Shown: positions 9,632 through 22,448, counted from the stretch's first letter. The stretch: 64,000 nucleotides of DNA from Rhodocollybia butyracea (GCA_015501585.1 JADNRY010000019.1:248001-312000); one strand, 5' to 3'. The notes: generated from the sequence alone by a model not told the origin. Program-made: numbers and translations.

Positions 9632-11341
9632 ATGGTTAACGGCTCACAATCACGGTCAGGTGCAGATGATGTACTCGACCTCGAGGCACGAGCAGTCGAA
9701 GAAAAACTCATGAGAGAGGGCGAAAACTTCTTCCAGGTGTTTCCAAAATGTATAGTGCAAATAGCACGCGAGCAGATAGCCCAGTCCACCACTGCACCCT
9801 TAAGGAAGAAAGCTTGGGAGAAAGTGGAGATCATGGGCATGCTCATGCAACAACAGATCTGGAAAAGCAGCGCAGAACACCTAACGAAAGAGTTGGCGAG
9901 AAAAATTGCTGCACAAGTGGATGAGAAACTAGAACCAGTCACACAGGAGTTGAAGGCAACACGCGAGGCTTTAGGGGTAGCAGTCAAAAAGGTAGAAGGG
10001 TTAACAAAAGGAACAGAAGATGGCGAAGATGGCGAAATTACTGGCACTGCTTTTCCGCATCTACAGCAATCATATGCTCGGGTTTTGCAAGCCGGAAGTC
10101 TTTCCAAGGCAACGGCTGAGACGCTGCAACGCCCCCAGCATGCTGCTGCCATACATGCAGGAGAAATAGCAGACTGGCGATTCTTCATCAAATCCGAGTC
10201 ACCTTCGGCTTGGACAACACTTTCAGAATCAGTCATTGCCCAGAAAGCCAACCTAGCTTTTGAAAGCATGTTGAAGGAAGAGGGCGAGGATGCAGACACA
10301 GTAAAGGTGGTTGCAGTCACCAAGCTCCGCAGTGGAGGAGCCTTCTGTGTAATGCGAAAGGCTGACGAGCTGGTATGGTTAGAGGACAAAAGCAGACGCG
10401 AACGGATTGCCAAAGCATGGGGTAGTGATGTGACTATTGAGCTCCCTCGACACGATGTGGTGGCTGAATTTGTCCCCTTATCGGTGACGTTGGAGTCTCC
10501 ATTTACACTGGCAAGGATTGCAGAGGACAGCGGACTAGGTCCATGTGCCATTTCATCAGCGCGGTGGCTGCGCAAACCAGAGAGGCGAAGCCCTGGTCAA
10601 AAAATGGGTTTTGCGATCTTCTCATTTGACAGCAGACACAATGCGAATAAGGCGATACGGGAGGGACTCACAATTGAAAGTAAGTTCATCAATGCCCAAC
10701 GAGATGAGAAGGACCCCCAACGATGCATGAAATGCCAGCAGTATGGCCACATTGCTCGGGAGTGCGGCTCAACGCGGGACGTTTGCGGGCGCTGTGGCAA
10801 GGATCATCCCACCCAAACCTGCACAGCCAAAGCTGACATATTCTACTGTGCTGTCTGCAAAGCAAAAGGACACATTGCAGCTGACCGTGACTGCCCAACT
10901 CTTCTGCAGCAGATCCAGAGGCGGGCGCAGCGAGACCCAACTCGCGGATATTGCTTCTATGTCACCGATGACCCTGAAACTTGGGTCCGGCGTGGCGACA
11001 AGACGGTGGAGAACATAAACCAGAACTGGAGATTAGAGGTACAAAAGGGGTATGACCAAAACTGGAAAACGGTACAGAGAGGTAAAGGTAAAGGTCGCTT
11101 AGCAAGAGGACAGCCAGGGAACGGCAGCGGAGTACAGTCTCAAGAGCCAGTACGCGGCCGTACACCGGCAAGGCAATCAGCTCCCACAGCCCCAAGACAG
11201 GGAACTCTCGATGCCTACATTTCGCGATCACAGTCCAGGGCGAGGCCCAGCCAGCCAAGTCAACCTAGGAGCAGAGGTGAGTGGGGGAACTCAAGCATGC
11301 CACCATGGAATAGACAGGCGCTTCCTGGAGGCTCCCAATGA
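9632..11341 (+). CDS. LINE ORF1 protein (Gag-like, zinc knuckles)
   Basis: ATG 9632 gives 569 residues. This is the RNA-binding, RNP-forming partner of a LINE. The N-terminal third is rich in charged helical sequence (about residues 80-140). Tandem knuckles follow near residues 368-420: CMKCQQYGHIAREC (C-x2-C-x4-H-x4-C), then the CGRCGKDHPTQTC variant, then CAVCKAKGHIAADRDC. The C-terminus is basic and Gln/Ser/Pro-rich. The stop TGA overlaps the ORF2 start in ATGA (11338-11341), which suggests termination-reinitiation. Confidence 0.9.
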   Translation: MVNGSQSRSGADDVLDLEARAVEEKLMREGENFFQVFPKCIVQIAREQIAQSTTAPLRKKAWEKVEIMGMLMQQQIWKSSAEHLTKELARKIAAQVDEKLEPVTQELKATREALGVAVKKVEGLTKGTEDGEDGEITGTAFPHLQQSYARVLQAGSLSKATAETLQRPQHAAAIHAGEIADWRFFIKSESPSAWTTLSESVIAQKANLAFESMLKEEGEDADTVKVVAVTKLRSGGAFCVMRKADELVWLEDKSRRERIAKAWGSDVTIELPRHDVVAEFVPLSVTLESPFTLARIAEDSGLGPCAISSARWLRKPERRSPGQKMGFAIFSFDSRHNANKAIREGLTIESKFINAQRDEKDPQRCMKCQQYGHIARECGSTRDVCGRCGKDHPTQTCTAKADIFYCAVCKAKGHIAADRDCPTLLQQIQRRAQRDPTRGYCFYVTDDPETWVRRGDKTVENINQNWRLEVQKGYDQNWKTVQRGKGKGRLARGQPGNGSGVQSQEPVRGRTPARQSAPTAPRQGTLDAYISRSQSRARPSQPSQPRSRGEWGNSSMPPWNRQALPGGSQ

Positions 11342-14300
11342 ATAGGGGACCCCAGTCGCCACACACGCAAGACAGGATTACAGTGGCGCAGCTAAACACC
11401 AACAAATCCGACACCTGCATGCATGACTACCTACACGGGAGTGCCACAAACGCAGACTTCCTGATGATACAGGAACCATACATTGACTTTTTAGGCAGAA
11501 CACGAGCACTTCCACATCTCCACCTAATTTATCCCTCGCAACACCGTGACCTATGGTCCACAATCCCAACCCGGTCCCTCATCATGGTCAATAAACGCCT
11601 CCCTACTAACGCCTGGACAGCTCTCAAAATCAACCACCAAGACATTTCTGCAGTCCAATTAGTTGGACAATTTGGAACTTTGCGCCTCTTTAATATCTAT
11701 AACGACTGCGAGAATAACAGCACAACGGCCGCTTTAGCTCAATGGCTACGCAGTCCTGCAGCACACAACATCCCAAAAACACCACTACACATGGCTTGGT
11801 TTGGCGACTTCAACCGACACCACCCCATGTGGGACGAGCCTCGGAATTCCCACCTCTTCACCACTCGAAACCTCGACGCAGCCCACCAGCTTATCACATT
11901 ACTTGCAGTGCACTCTATGCGCATGGCCCTCCCAGAGTTTATACCAACCCTGCGTTCCTTTTCAACAGGCAACTACACCAGAGTTGATAATGTGTTCTGT
12001 ACCAGTGACCTATTGGGTCATGTTGTACAGTGCAACACCAGCCCAGCCTCTCAGCCAGTTAAAACCGACCACTTTCCAATCCTGACAATTTTTGATTTAC
12101 AGACAGGCGTTGCGGACCCACGGAAACGGAGGAACTGGAAAAGAGTCAATTGGGAGGAATTTAGGAAACGCCTCGATGAAAAAGTGAAGGAACTCGACGA
12201 ACCTAAAGAAATAGAGCACACACAACAGTTTTGGTCCAAACTCGAGGAGATAGATGGCGTAATTGGAGAGGTCGTGGAAGAGCGGGTCCCACTGTTCAGC
12301 CGGCACCCACAACAACGTCGGTGGTGGAATACAAACCTCGCAAACATGCGGCGGACCCGGAACAACCTGGGCAACAAATCATATAGGAAACGACTCAATC
12401 CTGAACACCCGGTCCATGAAGAATATCGCCGCATACGCCAAACATTTTCTGCGGAGGTAAAGCGAGCAAAGACAGAGAAGTGGATTGAATACTTGGAACA
12501 AGCTACGTCAAGCACAATGTGGGACGTTGGTAAGTTAGTGGAAGCGGGGCCTACGGATGGAGGGCATTCCCGGATCCCAGATCTAGTCACCCGAGATTCT
12601 AGCGGAACAGAGAGACGCGTCAGCGACAATAACAAAAAAGCGGAAGTTTTCAGGACAGCGTTCTTTCCTCCACCACCTACAACTTCGAATGTCCCACCCA
12701 ATCCAACTTATCCACCTCCAGCTTGGCAGTTTCAACTCCCAACCAACCGACTAATCATCAAGCGCATACGGCGCATGAAGAATGGAAAAGCTACCCGCAT
12801 CGGCACCTTTCCAAACGACCTATTCAAGGCCTGTATCGACATCCTTGTCCCATACCTCGGCCCAATATACCGGGCCACATCCTCCCTCCACATTTATCCA
12901 GAGGACTGGTCCACAACAGAGACCATTGTCTTGAGGAAACCAGGCAAGCCGGATTATCGCCAACCTGGGGCCCATCGTCCAATTACTCTCTCGCATCACC
13001 ACGGCCGCAACACTAACAGTTGCACGGTCGACGAGATATCATGCGAGGCTGAAATGCGGAACTTACTGCCAGGAATGCAGTTCGGAGCGAGACCCGGACG
13101 GTCAACCACAGACTCAATTCATCTAATGGTCGATCGAATCAAGCAACTCTGGCGAGAAGGGTACGTAGTTTCTGCTTTGTTCATGGATGTGAAGGGGGCC
13201 TTTCCAAGCGTTGACCTTGATATGCTCTACCATGAGCTTCGAATGATGGGAGTACCAGTGGAGCTTGTTGAATGGTTGAAGCGACGATATGCTAAGCGCA
13301 AAACACGGATAAGTTTCGACGACTTTGTATCAGATATATTCAACGTACAGGGAGGCGAAGACCAAGGAGATCCATTCTCAGGGTTGGGTTATGTCCTTTA
13401 CGCGGCTGGGCTACTCCGATTATTCAGGAAAGAAAACAGTGAAGAGGGCTTCGGCTTCATGGACGACGTGGCAGCACTGAAATGGGCCAGAACTGTGGAA
13501 GACGCACACGATCAGCTACAGGATCTAATGCACCGTCAAGACGGGATACTCCAGTGGGCACAATCCCATAACTGCTCATTTGGCGTCGACAAATTCCAAC
13601 TCACCGACTTTACCCGACGCAGGCGACCCACTCCTGACCCCAAGACCAAACAGAAAACAAGCGTACTAACAGGACCGGGCGTACAGGTAGCAGGCGAGCT
13701 GGTGAAGCCAAAGAACGCTTCAAGGTTCTTGGGAGCCCTGATGGACAGCGGCTTGAGATGGAAGGAACACCACGCCCTGATGATCAAGAGAGGAACGGAA
13801 TGGTTAGTACAATTTCGCCGATTAGCGAAAAGCAAAGGAGGCATGATAGCAAGCCACATACGCCAGCTTTACAAAGCTAAGGCCCTACCGCAAATGCTCT
13901 ATGCAGCAGACATTGTGCTAGTCCCTCAGACTTGGAGAAGAGGCAGACAACTAGCTGTGACACGACGTCTTATTTCCATCCAACGCCAAGCGGCGCAACT
14001 GATTACAGGAGCAATGTCTACAACAGCTACTGACATTTTAGATATCCATGCGGCCCTACTGCCAATGCCGTTAGAGATCGAACGACAGCGACAACGGGCA
14101 GCGACAAGACTCACCACACTTCCCGACTCTCATCCCCTTGCCAAGCGAGTAGAGAATGCAGCCCGTTACTCCAAACGGACCCGGCATTTCTCTCCCCTTC
14201 ATGACCTAATGGGATCCTACGGGTTGAAACCAAAGGTAATGGAGAAACGGAAGGCTGTCCGATACGAGGCAAACTGGGATCCTGGGCTAATTGTTCACAT

Positions 14301-15306
14301 TTGCGAAGATGAAAACGAGGCACTGAAGATGGTGGATGAGGACAGAGCAGATGTACAAGTCTTTACAGACGGTTCAGGATACAAAAACCATGTCGGGGCA
14401 TCTGCCGTGCTTTTCAGAGAAGGCGAAGAGATAGCGGCCGTGAGATACAGGCTGGGGCACGAAGACGATCACGAAGTATACGAAGGAGAGCTGATTGGAA
14501 TGGTCATGGGATTGCACTTGGCGTCACGGGAACAAGCTATTCGGGAGCTGTCAATATGGGCCGATAATACCGCCGCGATCACGGCGGCTGATACGTCCTC
14601 CACCAATTCTTCCCACTACATCCTTGACATCTTCCACTCTTTACTCACTCGCCTACGCGCCATCTTTCCGGATATTCGCATAAAGATCTCCTGGGTTCCG
14701 AGCCATAAAGGTGTAGAAGGAAACGAGAGAGCAGATCAGGAGGCGAAAAGAGCAGCAGCTGGCAGATCCAGCAATAGAAGGCTATTACCGGAGGAACTAC
14801 ATCGTCGATTACCCCGCAGTCGCACCGCCGCTGTCCGTGTCTACCGCCGCAAGGTCGAGAAACAACACGACGATTTGTGGAAGAAGTCCCCCCGTTATAC
14901 AAAATTCAAGGAAATTGACCCAGCGCCAGCCACGAAAGCCAGCCGGAACTACTGGAAGCTATCTCGCCATCTACCTCGGAAACTTCTCACCATCCTCACT
15001 CAACTTCGTACCGGGCATATCCCTCTGCAGAAACATCTCCACCGCATAAAACGAGCAGACTCACCCACATGTCCATGTTGCCGCCGGCACCCCGAAACGG
15101 TATTCCACTATATCTTCCAGTGCTCAGCGCATCGCGAGGCAAGGCACCGCCTACGACAGATTGTCAGCAGGAAGCACTGGAATATGCGCTCTCTCCTCAC
15201 ATCACCCAAACTCTTACGGCATCTTTTTCTATATGTTGACGAAACCAAGCGCTTCCACCACATCCTCGGGGACCTACCGGAGTTGCCAGAAGAGGAAGAC
15301 GGGTAG
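11338..15306 (+). CDS. LINE ORF2 protein (APE endonuclease, reverse transcriptase, RNase H)
   Basis: The protein has 1322 residues. The N-terminal apurinic-like endonuclease shows AQLNTNKS, IQEPYID, FGDFNRHH and a TDHFPIL end. The reverse transcriptase shows the entry NGKATRIGTFPNDLFK, MDVKGAFPSVD, DQGDPFSG and the catalytic FMDD near residue 707. An RNase H domain follows, with its acidic residues in FTDGSG, YEGEL, WADNTA and NERADQEAK (about 1008-1140). A terminal zinc motif CPCCRRHPETVFHYIFQC (C-x2-C-x8-H-x4-C) is near residue 1244. The stretch between RPITL and RNLLPG (nt 12990-13045) reads better in the +1 frame, hinting at two compensating indels. Confidence 0.92.
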   Translation: MNRGPQSPHTQDRITVAQLNTNKSDTCMHDYLHGSATNADFLMIQEPYIDFLGRTRALPHLHLIYPSQHRDLWSTIPTRSLIMVNKRLPTNAWTALKINHQDISAVQLVGQFGTLRLFNIYNDCENNSTTAALAQWLRSPAAHNIPKTPLHMAWFGDFNRHHPMWDEPRNSHLFTTRNLDAAHQLITLLAVHSMRMALPEFIPTLRSFSTGNYTRVDNVFCTSDLLGHVVQCNTSPASQPVKTDHFPILTIFDLQTGVADPRKRRNWKRVNWEEFRKRLDEKVKELDEPKEIEHTQQFWSKLEEIDGVIGEVVEERVPLFSRHPQQRRWWNTNLANMRRTRNNLGNKSYRKRLNPEHPVHEEYRRIRQTFSAEVKRAKTEKWIEYLEQATSSTMWDVGKLVEAGPTDGGHSRIPDLVTRDSSGTERRVSDNNKKAEVFRTAFFPPPPTTSNVPPNPTYPPPAWQFQLPTNRLIIKRIRRMKNGKATRIGTFPNDLFKACIDILVPYLGPIYRATSSLHIYPEDWSTTETIVLRKPGKPDYRQPGAHRPITLSHHHGRNTNSCTVDEISCEAEMRNLLPGMQFGARPGRSTTDSIHLMVDRIKQLWREGYVVSALFMDVKGAFPSVDLDMLYHELRMMGVPVELVEWLKRRYAKRKTRISFDDFVSDIFNVQGGEDQGDPFSGLGYVLYAAGLLRLFRKENSEEGFGFMDDVAALKWARTVEDAHDQLQDLMHRQDGILQWAQSHNCSFGVDKFQLTDFTRRRRPTPDPKTKQKTSVLTGPGVQVAGELVKPKNASRFLGALMDSGLRWKEHHALMIKRGTEWLVQFRRLAKSKGGMIASHIRQLYKAKALPQMLYAADIVLVPQTWRRGRQLAVTRRLISIQRQAAQLITGAMSTTATDILDIHAALLPMPLEIERQRQRAATRLTTLPDSHPLAKRVENAARYSKRTRHFSPLHDLMGSYGLKPKVMEKRKAVRYEANWDPGLIVHICEDENEALKMVDEDRADVQVFTDGSGYKNHVGASAVLFREGEEIAAVRYRLGHEDDHEVYEGELIGMVMGLHLASREQAIRELSIWADNTAAITAADTSSTNSSHYILDIFHSLLTRLRAIFPDIRIKISWVPSHKGVEGNERADQEAKRAAAGRSSNRRLLPEELHRRLPRSRTAAVRVYRRKVEKQHDDLWKKSPRYTKFKEIDPAPATKASRNYWKLSRHLPRKLLTILTQLRTGHIPLQKHLHRIKRADSPTCPCCRRHPETVFHYIFQCSAHREARHRLRQIVSRKHWNMRSLLTSPKLLRHLFLYVDETKRFHHILGDLPELPEEEDG

Positions 15307-15691
15307 TTTCTCGTTTCCTCTGTCTCATTTACCTTTCACTCAGTCTCTGCTCTATCTATCTTCTTTCCTGTTCTCTCTCACTATCATCTCTTTCACATCT
15401 CTTTCACATCTATCTCTCTCATCTCTCATCTTTTCTCTTATATACATTACCTACCTTACATTACCTATCCACCACAACGCACGGACATTGACACACCGCT
15501 GACCAGTGCGTAATCTGGCAGGGAGCACGCTCTCGCCCTGTTCCTTCGGGAACTTACTGTTGCAGACAGAGCCATTCACCTTGACAGTACAAATTCTCTC
15601 ACTGTAGTACCTACTGTACGTATACTCGCTACCATACGCTATCGCGCAGATGCGAATAAATATGATTGAAAAAAAAAAAAAAAAAAAAAAA
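15307..15691 (+). other. LINE 3' UTR and poly(A) tail
   Basis: A CT-rich stretch (about 15307-15450) is followed by a GC-richer segment and an A-run (15669-15691) ending at the target duplicate. Confidence 0.85.
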
Positions 15692-15702
15692 ATTGAGTAC
15701 TT
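15692..15702 (+). repeat. LINE target-site duplication, 3' copy
   Basis: Exact repeat of 9437-9447, directly after the poly(A) tail. Confidence 0.9.
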
Positions 15703-16000
15703 TCGGTCCTTGGTGGCTCTCAAGTGGCTCTGTTTTTCCACCAAGTGCGCGTTCGCGGCCCTGGGGCAACACCATTCGCGACAGTTTTGGTGCGGGATAT
15801 TCAGTAATGATATTGAGGTCTATCACACGAGACAGAGAAATCATGTATGCGGATGATAGGGACATACTTTCGTCTGGCTACATCCACGCATCGGCAATGA
15901 CAGAGTGGAAAAGACGTGGAAAGACGTGCATTCATTATCGTGATTTTTGTGTAACTCATCCAGCACTTCAAATTGGAGCTGAATTTTCCCACTGGTCCAC
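15703..16000. other. Spacer between the LINE and kinase copy C; no gene seen
   Basis: Only chance frames. 15966-16000 is the inverted counterpart of the flank downstream of copy A. Confidence 0.6.
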
Positions 16001-17013
16001 TTAACCACAAAAAGCCCTTGTTTTCACTCCAGGTCTAATCCGCCAACGAATCTCTCCTGGCTTGGGGTTTTCCACACGTTCATAGAGATGATTCCGCTCG
16101 TCCTCAGGCAGAGCTTCTATTATCCTCTCTCTAGGTGAGTCGGCTACATGGCTTGACTCAAGAACCTCAGGCGTCTGGTAACGATGCCAAGCATATTCAG
16201 GCTGAACCTCCGAGTTAACCCTGCGAAGGCGAAGACGAAATCGCACATCCTGCATGTCATCCGAAGATATTTCACTGGTGTCGATGGCGGAATAACCAAA
16301 GTCAATGAGTACAGGGTCATAAGGACCACCTTTTGGGCCACGTAGGATGAAATTCCCCAAATGAAGATCATTGTGGCGTACATAGCGGTCCCGTGATTGA
16401 CGAACCATTGACCAAAGCTAGAACCTTTTGCGATACATCTTCAGCCGTGGAAAATGAGATATCCACACCGACTTTCAGATCATCCATTATAATGCCGTTG
16501 ATGTATTCGAGAGCTAGACCATGTATCATGTCGATGGGGAGCGGTGTTTCTCCTTTGGGAGCTATGGAGAGCTGCACTCGAGAAAAAAGTCGGGGGACGA
16601 GAGAGCCCTGAAGCCCTTTGAGCTGGTGATACGCCGCTAACTCGTTTTTGTGAGATGACCACTGTTGGACCCATGTACGATATCCAGACCGTACTTCGTC
16701 GTGGTCAGTTCTTAGCAAATGTTCTAGGCCCACGGGCTGCTGATCAAGTAACACAGAGAAATCACGACGGAAGGCAGGTCAATACTTCGATGAGCAGGTT
16801 CGGTTCCAACGAGGAGGACAACAGCGTTTGTGAACGGAGCAAATCGCCGGATAATTGTGACCTCAACGGGAGAGCTGCTATGTTTTTTTTGCCCACAAGA
16901 GACAGCCGTAGCTTGGAAGACACCTCGTAGGGATCTCGAGTGGGTGTACTGGACATAGCTCTGGTAATAGAAACAAATGGTCTGAAAGGAGCGAGTTGGA
17001 GCTTACAAAACAT
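16001..17013 (-). pseudogene. Kinase-like gene copy C (inverted, frameshifted)
   Basis: The minus-strand copy starts at ATG 17013 (MFCKLQLAPFRPF) and ends at TAA 16003-16001 (KTRAFCG). It retains LEYINGIIMDDLKVG, HNDLHLGNFIL and LIDFGYS. A 7-nt insertion near 16400 (caatggt between LALV and RQSRDR) shifts the frame just upstream of the catalytic loop. The N-terminal part also changes frame around 16880, where a T-run lies. Unlike copy B it has no 68-bp insertion. Copies B and C are convergent, so the cluster is a tandem pair plus an inverted copy. A spliced functional product looks impossible without correcting the 7-nt insertion. Confidence 0.75.
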
Positions 17014-17175
17014 GGCCCAAGTATTGCGAGATTCAACAAGGACGACCGGGTCAGAACACAACCGATGAGATAGCTCGAGTTCTTATTGGGCGACGCGAAC
17101 TGAAAAAAAAGGCGGGCGTTTATATAATATTCTTGATGATGATGTCATGCGTTCTTCTTTCCACCCACCGCACAT

Positions 17176-18456
17176 ATGCCTATCCCAAAGACTTTGTTTG
17201 AGCAGATAAAGCAGATAATTCCACCTCTAAATGGAACCCTTCATAAAGGGCAATCAGGTACTACTTCTAATATATCCTCCATCGATCCCTGACCCCGTCT
17301 AGGTCGAGTAGGTGTCCTCGGGGGTGCTTTAGAGTAAGATTTTCTAGCAAGGAGTGGCCGATGTACTAAATATTATATCCAGCTACACAGGAGCTCCATT
17401 CTTTGCAGCAATGTCGGCATTGCGATTTGTGCGTGTCCATTGTCCGAAGGTTGGATTTTGAGATCTTATTGGTCCAAAAGGGCGCAGACTTGTCCCATGT
17501 CATATGCTCACCCACAGCAGCTGGCGCGATTAAATCCTATTCTCCCGATCTCATCGTACACCCAATCCTACGTGAAGAGTCGTACGTGTAGTTTCCTACT
17601 GAGCTGTAAGGGCCTATGTCATAATGTTAACTTCTTTCACAGATCTTCAGGCGACGTAAAACCCGAGCTCAAATCCCTCCTATCGCGTCTTCACGTCTTA
17701 ATTATCGGCCCTGGACTCGGGCGTGAACCATACATGCAAAACTTTGCTAAACTCGCGCTAAGCCTCGCTCGTGAACAAGGAATGTTCCTGGTGCTCGATG
17801 CAGATGCGCTGCTTCTTATCGGACAAGATATCTCGTTGATCAAAGGTTACCGCCGCGCAGTACTGACCCCCAACGTCGTGGAATTCAAGCGCCTATCAGA
17901 GCAAGTTGGTGTTGATCCAAAGACGCCTGCAGATGAACGTGCAGAAGTCATCTCGAAACAGCTTGGGGGTGTGACGTTACTGCAGAAGGGAGCCAAGGAC
18001 CTCATAGCTATTGACACGACTGGTGACGCTGCAGACATAACAAAGAGTCAGATTAAGGACGAAGCAAAGGAGAAGACGAAGGAAGTTGTTGAGGTTGATG
18101 TAGAGGGAGGACTTAAACGATGTGGGGGTCAGGGAGATATATTGAGTGGGGCGGTTGGTACATTCTTGGCATTTGGAAAATGTTATGAAGACGGCGCCTT
18201 TGGGTAAGCCACATTAGTGACATTCAGACATGAATTTCCGTGTTAATCAGGCCATAGGGACGGAGCCATTGCAGCATCTAGGATGCCTCTGTTAGCGGCA
18301 GTCGCTGGTAGTATGGTTACCCGAACTGCCAGTCGACTTGCATTCCAGAAGGAAGGTCGAGGCTTAGTTACACAAGATATGCTCGGTGAAATTGGCAAGT
18401 CGTTCACAGAAGTATTCGGCGGGGAGTCTCAAGGAAGCGACAAAGGCAAGCTCTAG
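17176..18456 (+). CDS. NNR2: ATP-dependent (S)-NAD(P)H-hydrate dehydratase
   Basis: This repair enzyme dehydrates damaged (hydrated) NAD(P)H at the expense of ATP or ADP; it is the fungal orthologue of CARKD/NNRD. Six exons: 17176-17257, 17303-17333, 17383-17428, 17481-17581, 17643-18203, 18258-18456. The CDS is 1020 nt (339 residues), matching the roughly 337-residue yeast protein. Phases close exactly. Landmarks: [21 protein letters not shown] at the start, [21 protein letters not shown], the GPGLGR loop, [18 protein letters not shown] and the signature GGQGDILSG near residue 248. The start at 17176 gives the family N-terminus. It is convergent with phosphoglucomutase, 118 bp between stop codons. 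Confidence 0.92.
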
Positions 18457-18574
18457 AGTCTCGTAAACTACTAACACAATAAAAATCAAATCTTTTGAAC
18501 CATTATATTATTTCCTTCCACGGTCTAGGATTTTGTTACAGAAATTCTTAAATTCTTGGCCAACAGCAGGCAAA

Positions 18575-20583
<2,009 letters not shown>

Positions 20584-20700
20584 CGATGTTAAGATGAAGT
20601 TAACTTTTGGAACGCGATCATCATTAAGGACCAAAATTATGGTCACGTGCTATTCGTCATATATGGCAGGCAGCTTGAGCAACGTTCATCTCGAGCAAGC
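20584..20700. promoter_or_regulatory. 117-bp bidirectional promoter with a CACGTG box
   Basis: It separates the start codons of phosphoglucomutase (-) and dolichyldiphosphatase (+). A palindromic CACGTG lies at 20644-20649. No clear TATA box is seen. Shared regulation is inferred from geometry. Confidence 0.5.
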
Positions 20701-21674
20701 ATGTTCAACCATCCAGGCCCAGGCCCAGGTCCGCAAACCTCCTTGGACCTTACACACGTTCTCTGTTCGTCTCAGTCTTGAAAGCAGGAATGTTCACCGC
20801 TAACTTTCCCCAAATGTCTTGCCCCTTCCAAAAAACTCGATATCAGACGATGACAGCTCTCTATTTTCTTTGGCGATGGCCCTGGTGACTTTGAGCCCAA
20901 TCTTGCTAATGGTAAATCACAGAATCATGTCCAAGATAAAGATCTTTGATCAACCATAAAGGCGTCCTATGCTTCTTTGGCTGTACAAACGCGCGAATTC
21001 CTCATAATAATCATGTGGGCTGGCCAATTCGCAAACGAAGGCTTCAATTTTATTCTGAAACGGTCAATACAACAGGATAGACCAGACGGTGCGCTCAAAA
21101 TGGAACTTGTAACCGCGATTGATCACTCATAAACGACTAGGTCACTTGGGAAACGGATATGGCTTCCCCAGCAGCCATAGTCAATACATGGGATATTTTA
21201 CTACTTTTCTCCTCTGCCACCTATACTTCCGCCATCGATTTTCCTCTAGTGGATATCTATTCCTTGATCAAGCGTTCCGCGTCCTTGTATATACGGCTAT
21301 TTCAGTCTGGGGGCTCTCCGTCGCGTACTCCAGGCAAGTTGGTGTGTCCTTGGTGGATTTATTTCTGCTAAAAGCGCGTTTTGATCAGATATTACTTGCA
21401 ATATCACACTCCGTACCAAATATTCTGGGGCTATGCAATAGGAGGAGTGTGCGGAGTTGTGTGCTATGGATGTTTCGAACTAATTCCCAGCCGGCGTCCA
21501 AACTCAATCTTGGGAAAATTCAAAACGTTTTTGGTATCAAACCCAGTGTCTACGTGGCTGCAGATTCGAGACGGGTACGCCGTATGGGCCGATGGAGGCC
21601 GTGAAAATGACTGGAGGAGATGGAAGAGCGAGTGGGAAAGACAGTGTGCATCTTATCTGAAACGTAGTCAGTGA
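20701..21674 (+). CDS. CAX4: Dolichyldiphosphatase (PAP2 family)
   Basis: This ER membrane enzyme removes phosphate from dolichyl diphosphate so the carrier can be recycled for N-glycosylation; it is the CWH8/CAX4-DOLPP1 family. Exons: 20701-20764, 20847-20911, 20962-21088, 21141-21333, 21389-21674; 244 residues, close to the yeast 239. Family landmarks: SLDLTHVLYDDSSLFSLA at the start, PSSHSQ (about 95-100) and YHTPYQ (about 155) of the phosphatase signature, and several hydrophobic segments. Intron 4 (21334-21388) begins AG|GCAAGT, a GC-AG intron, and joining it gives the expected SRYYLQYHT. The exon 1 start was chosen because it supplies the conserved N-terminus after splicing. Confidence 0.88.
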
Positions 21675-22448
21675 TTCGCGCAGATCAGCTTCAACTTCGT
21701 TTTTATTGTTGCGTTCTCTGCTGTCAATCGTTCTCCGTAATAGGTATGCATTCTCACCACGGTGACAGAAATAACATTCATATTGTACGGAAATTAGATA
21801 CGGGCAAAGGTGATCTACTACGTACCATTACATAGTAGCAGATAATATATGAACGGCACGAGCCTCCACACGGCTAGTAAGTATGGACAGTAAAGTGAGA
21901 AGAAGTTGTTGCCATGGCCCTATTCCTCCACAATTGTAGGACAGATGTGGTGATTTGGAGCTTTACTGACTGCATTATGTAGGAGATATATGCGCTTCCG
22001 CTTATTTGGAGCAATTTGGAGCCTCGACACAAGCATCGGATTACGTATGTACGCTGGCCAAAGTTGAGACTGCTGAGTACAGTTTTTGCTAGTGTTCCGC
22101 TCTTCCTGCTCTCTTTCCCTGTTGGCTATGGTTTGCGATAACCAGGACCTTCGGATCCACCAAATCATGGGTTAACCGATATGGGTGTTGAAGATATTCG
22201 TACTGCGGTCTTGCTCCATCGGGTTCCAACGTTCCAGTCCGGAAGTAATTTGATTTACTCCAACTGTATTTATACTCAAGTTTTTCTTGTTTTTCACGTT
22301 ATTTTTCCTGCTTCAAGCCAGGGGCCAGCTCCCCCCTCCCTCGATACCTGCGATTTTAGCTCGCAAGAGTGTACATTCATTTTCAGGTTATACCAACCAT
22401 CTTCTCTCTCTTTCTCAGTCAACTTTTCCTGATCTCTTGTCGGCCAAA
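21675..22448. other. Intergenic region upstream of GH16 gene; no gene seen
   Basis: Only short chance frames. It contains the 5' region of the downstream glycosidase, with a pyrimidine-rich stretch (about 22270-22440) just before its ATG. Confidence 0.6.

Larger units (their letters stand above)
9448..15691 (+). mobile_element. Intact non-LTR retrotransposon (LINE; Tad1/I-like, RNase H-bearing)
   Basis: The element is about 6.24 kb: a 5' UTR of about 180 nt, ORF1 (zinc-knuckle protein), ORF2 (endonuclease, RT, RNase H, CCHC), a CT-rich 3' UTR and a run of about 23 A's. It is bounded by perfect 11-bp target duplications. APE endonuclease, RT and RNase H in a fungal LINE point to the Tad1 clade, with I-clade the alternative. 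Both frames are open and coupled by an ATGA overlap. It sits in the spacer between convergent kinase copies B and C. A full-length 5' end is likely but not proven. Confidence 0.93.

Noticed and set aside
9580..10575. 331-codon minus-strand frame opposite LINE ORF1
   Set aside because: Shadow frame; ORF1 on the plus strand has zinc knuckles and element context.
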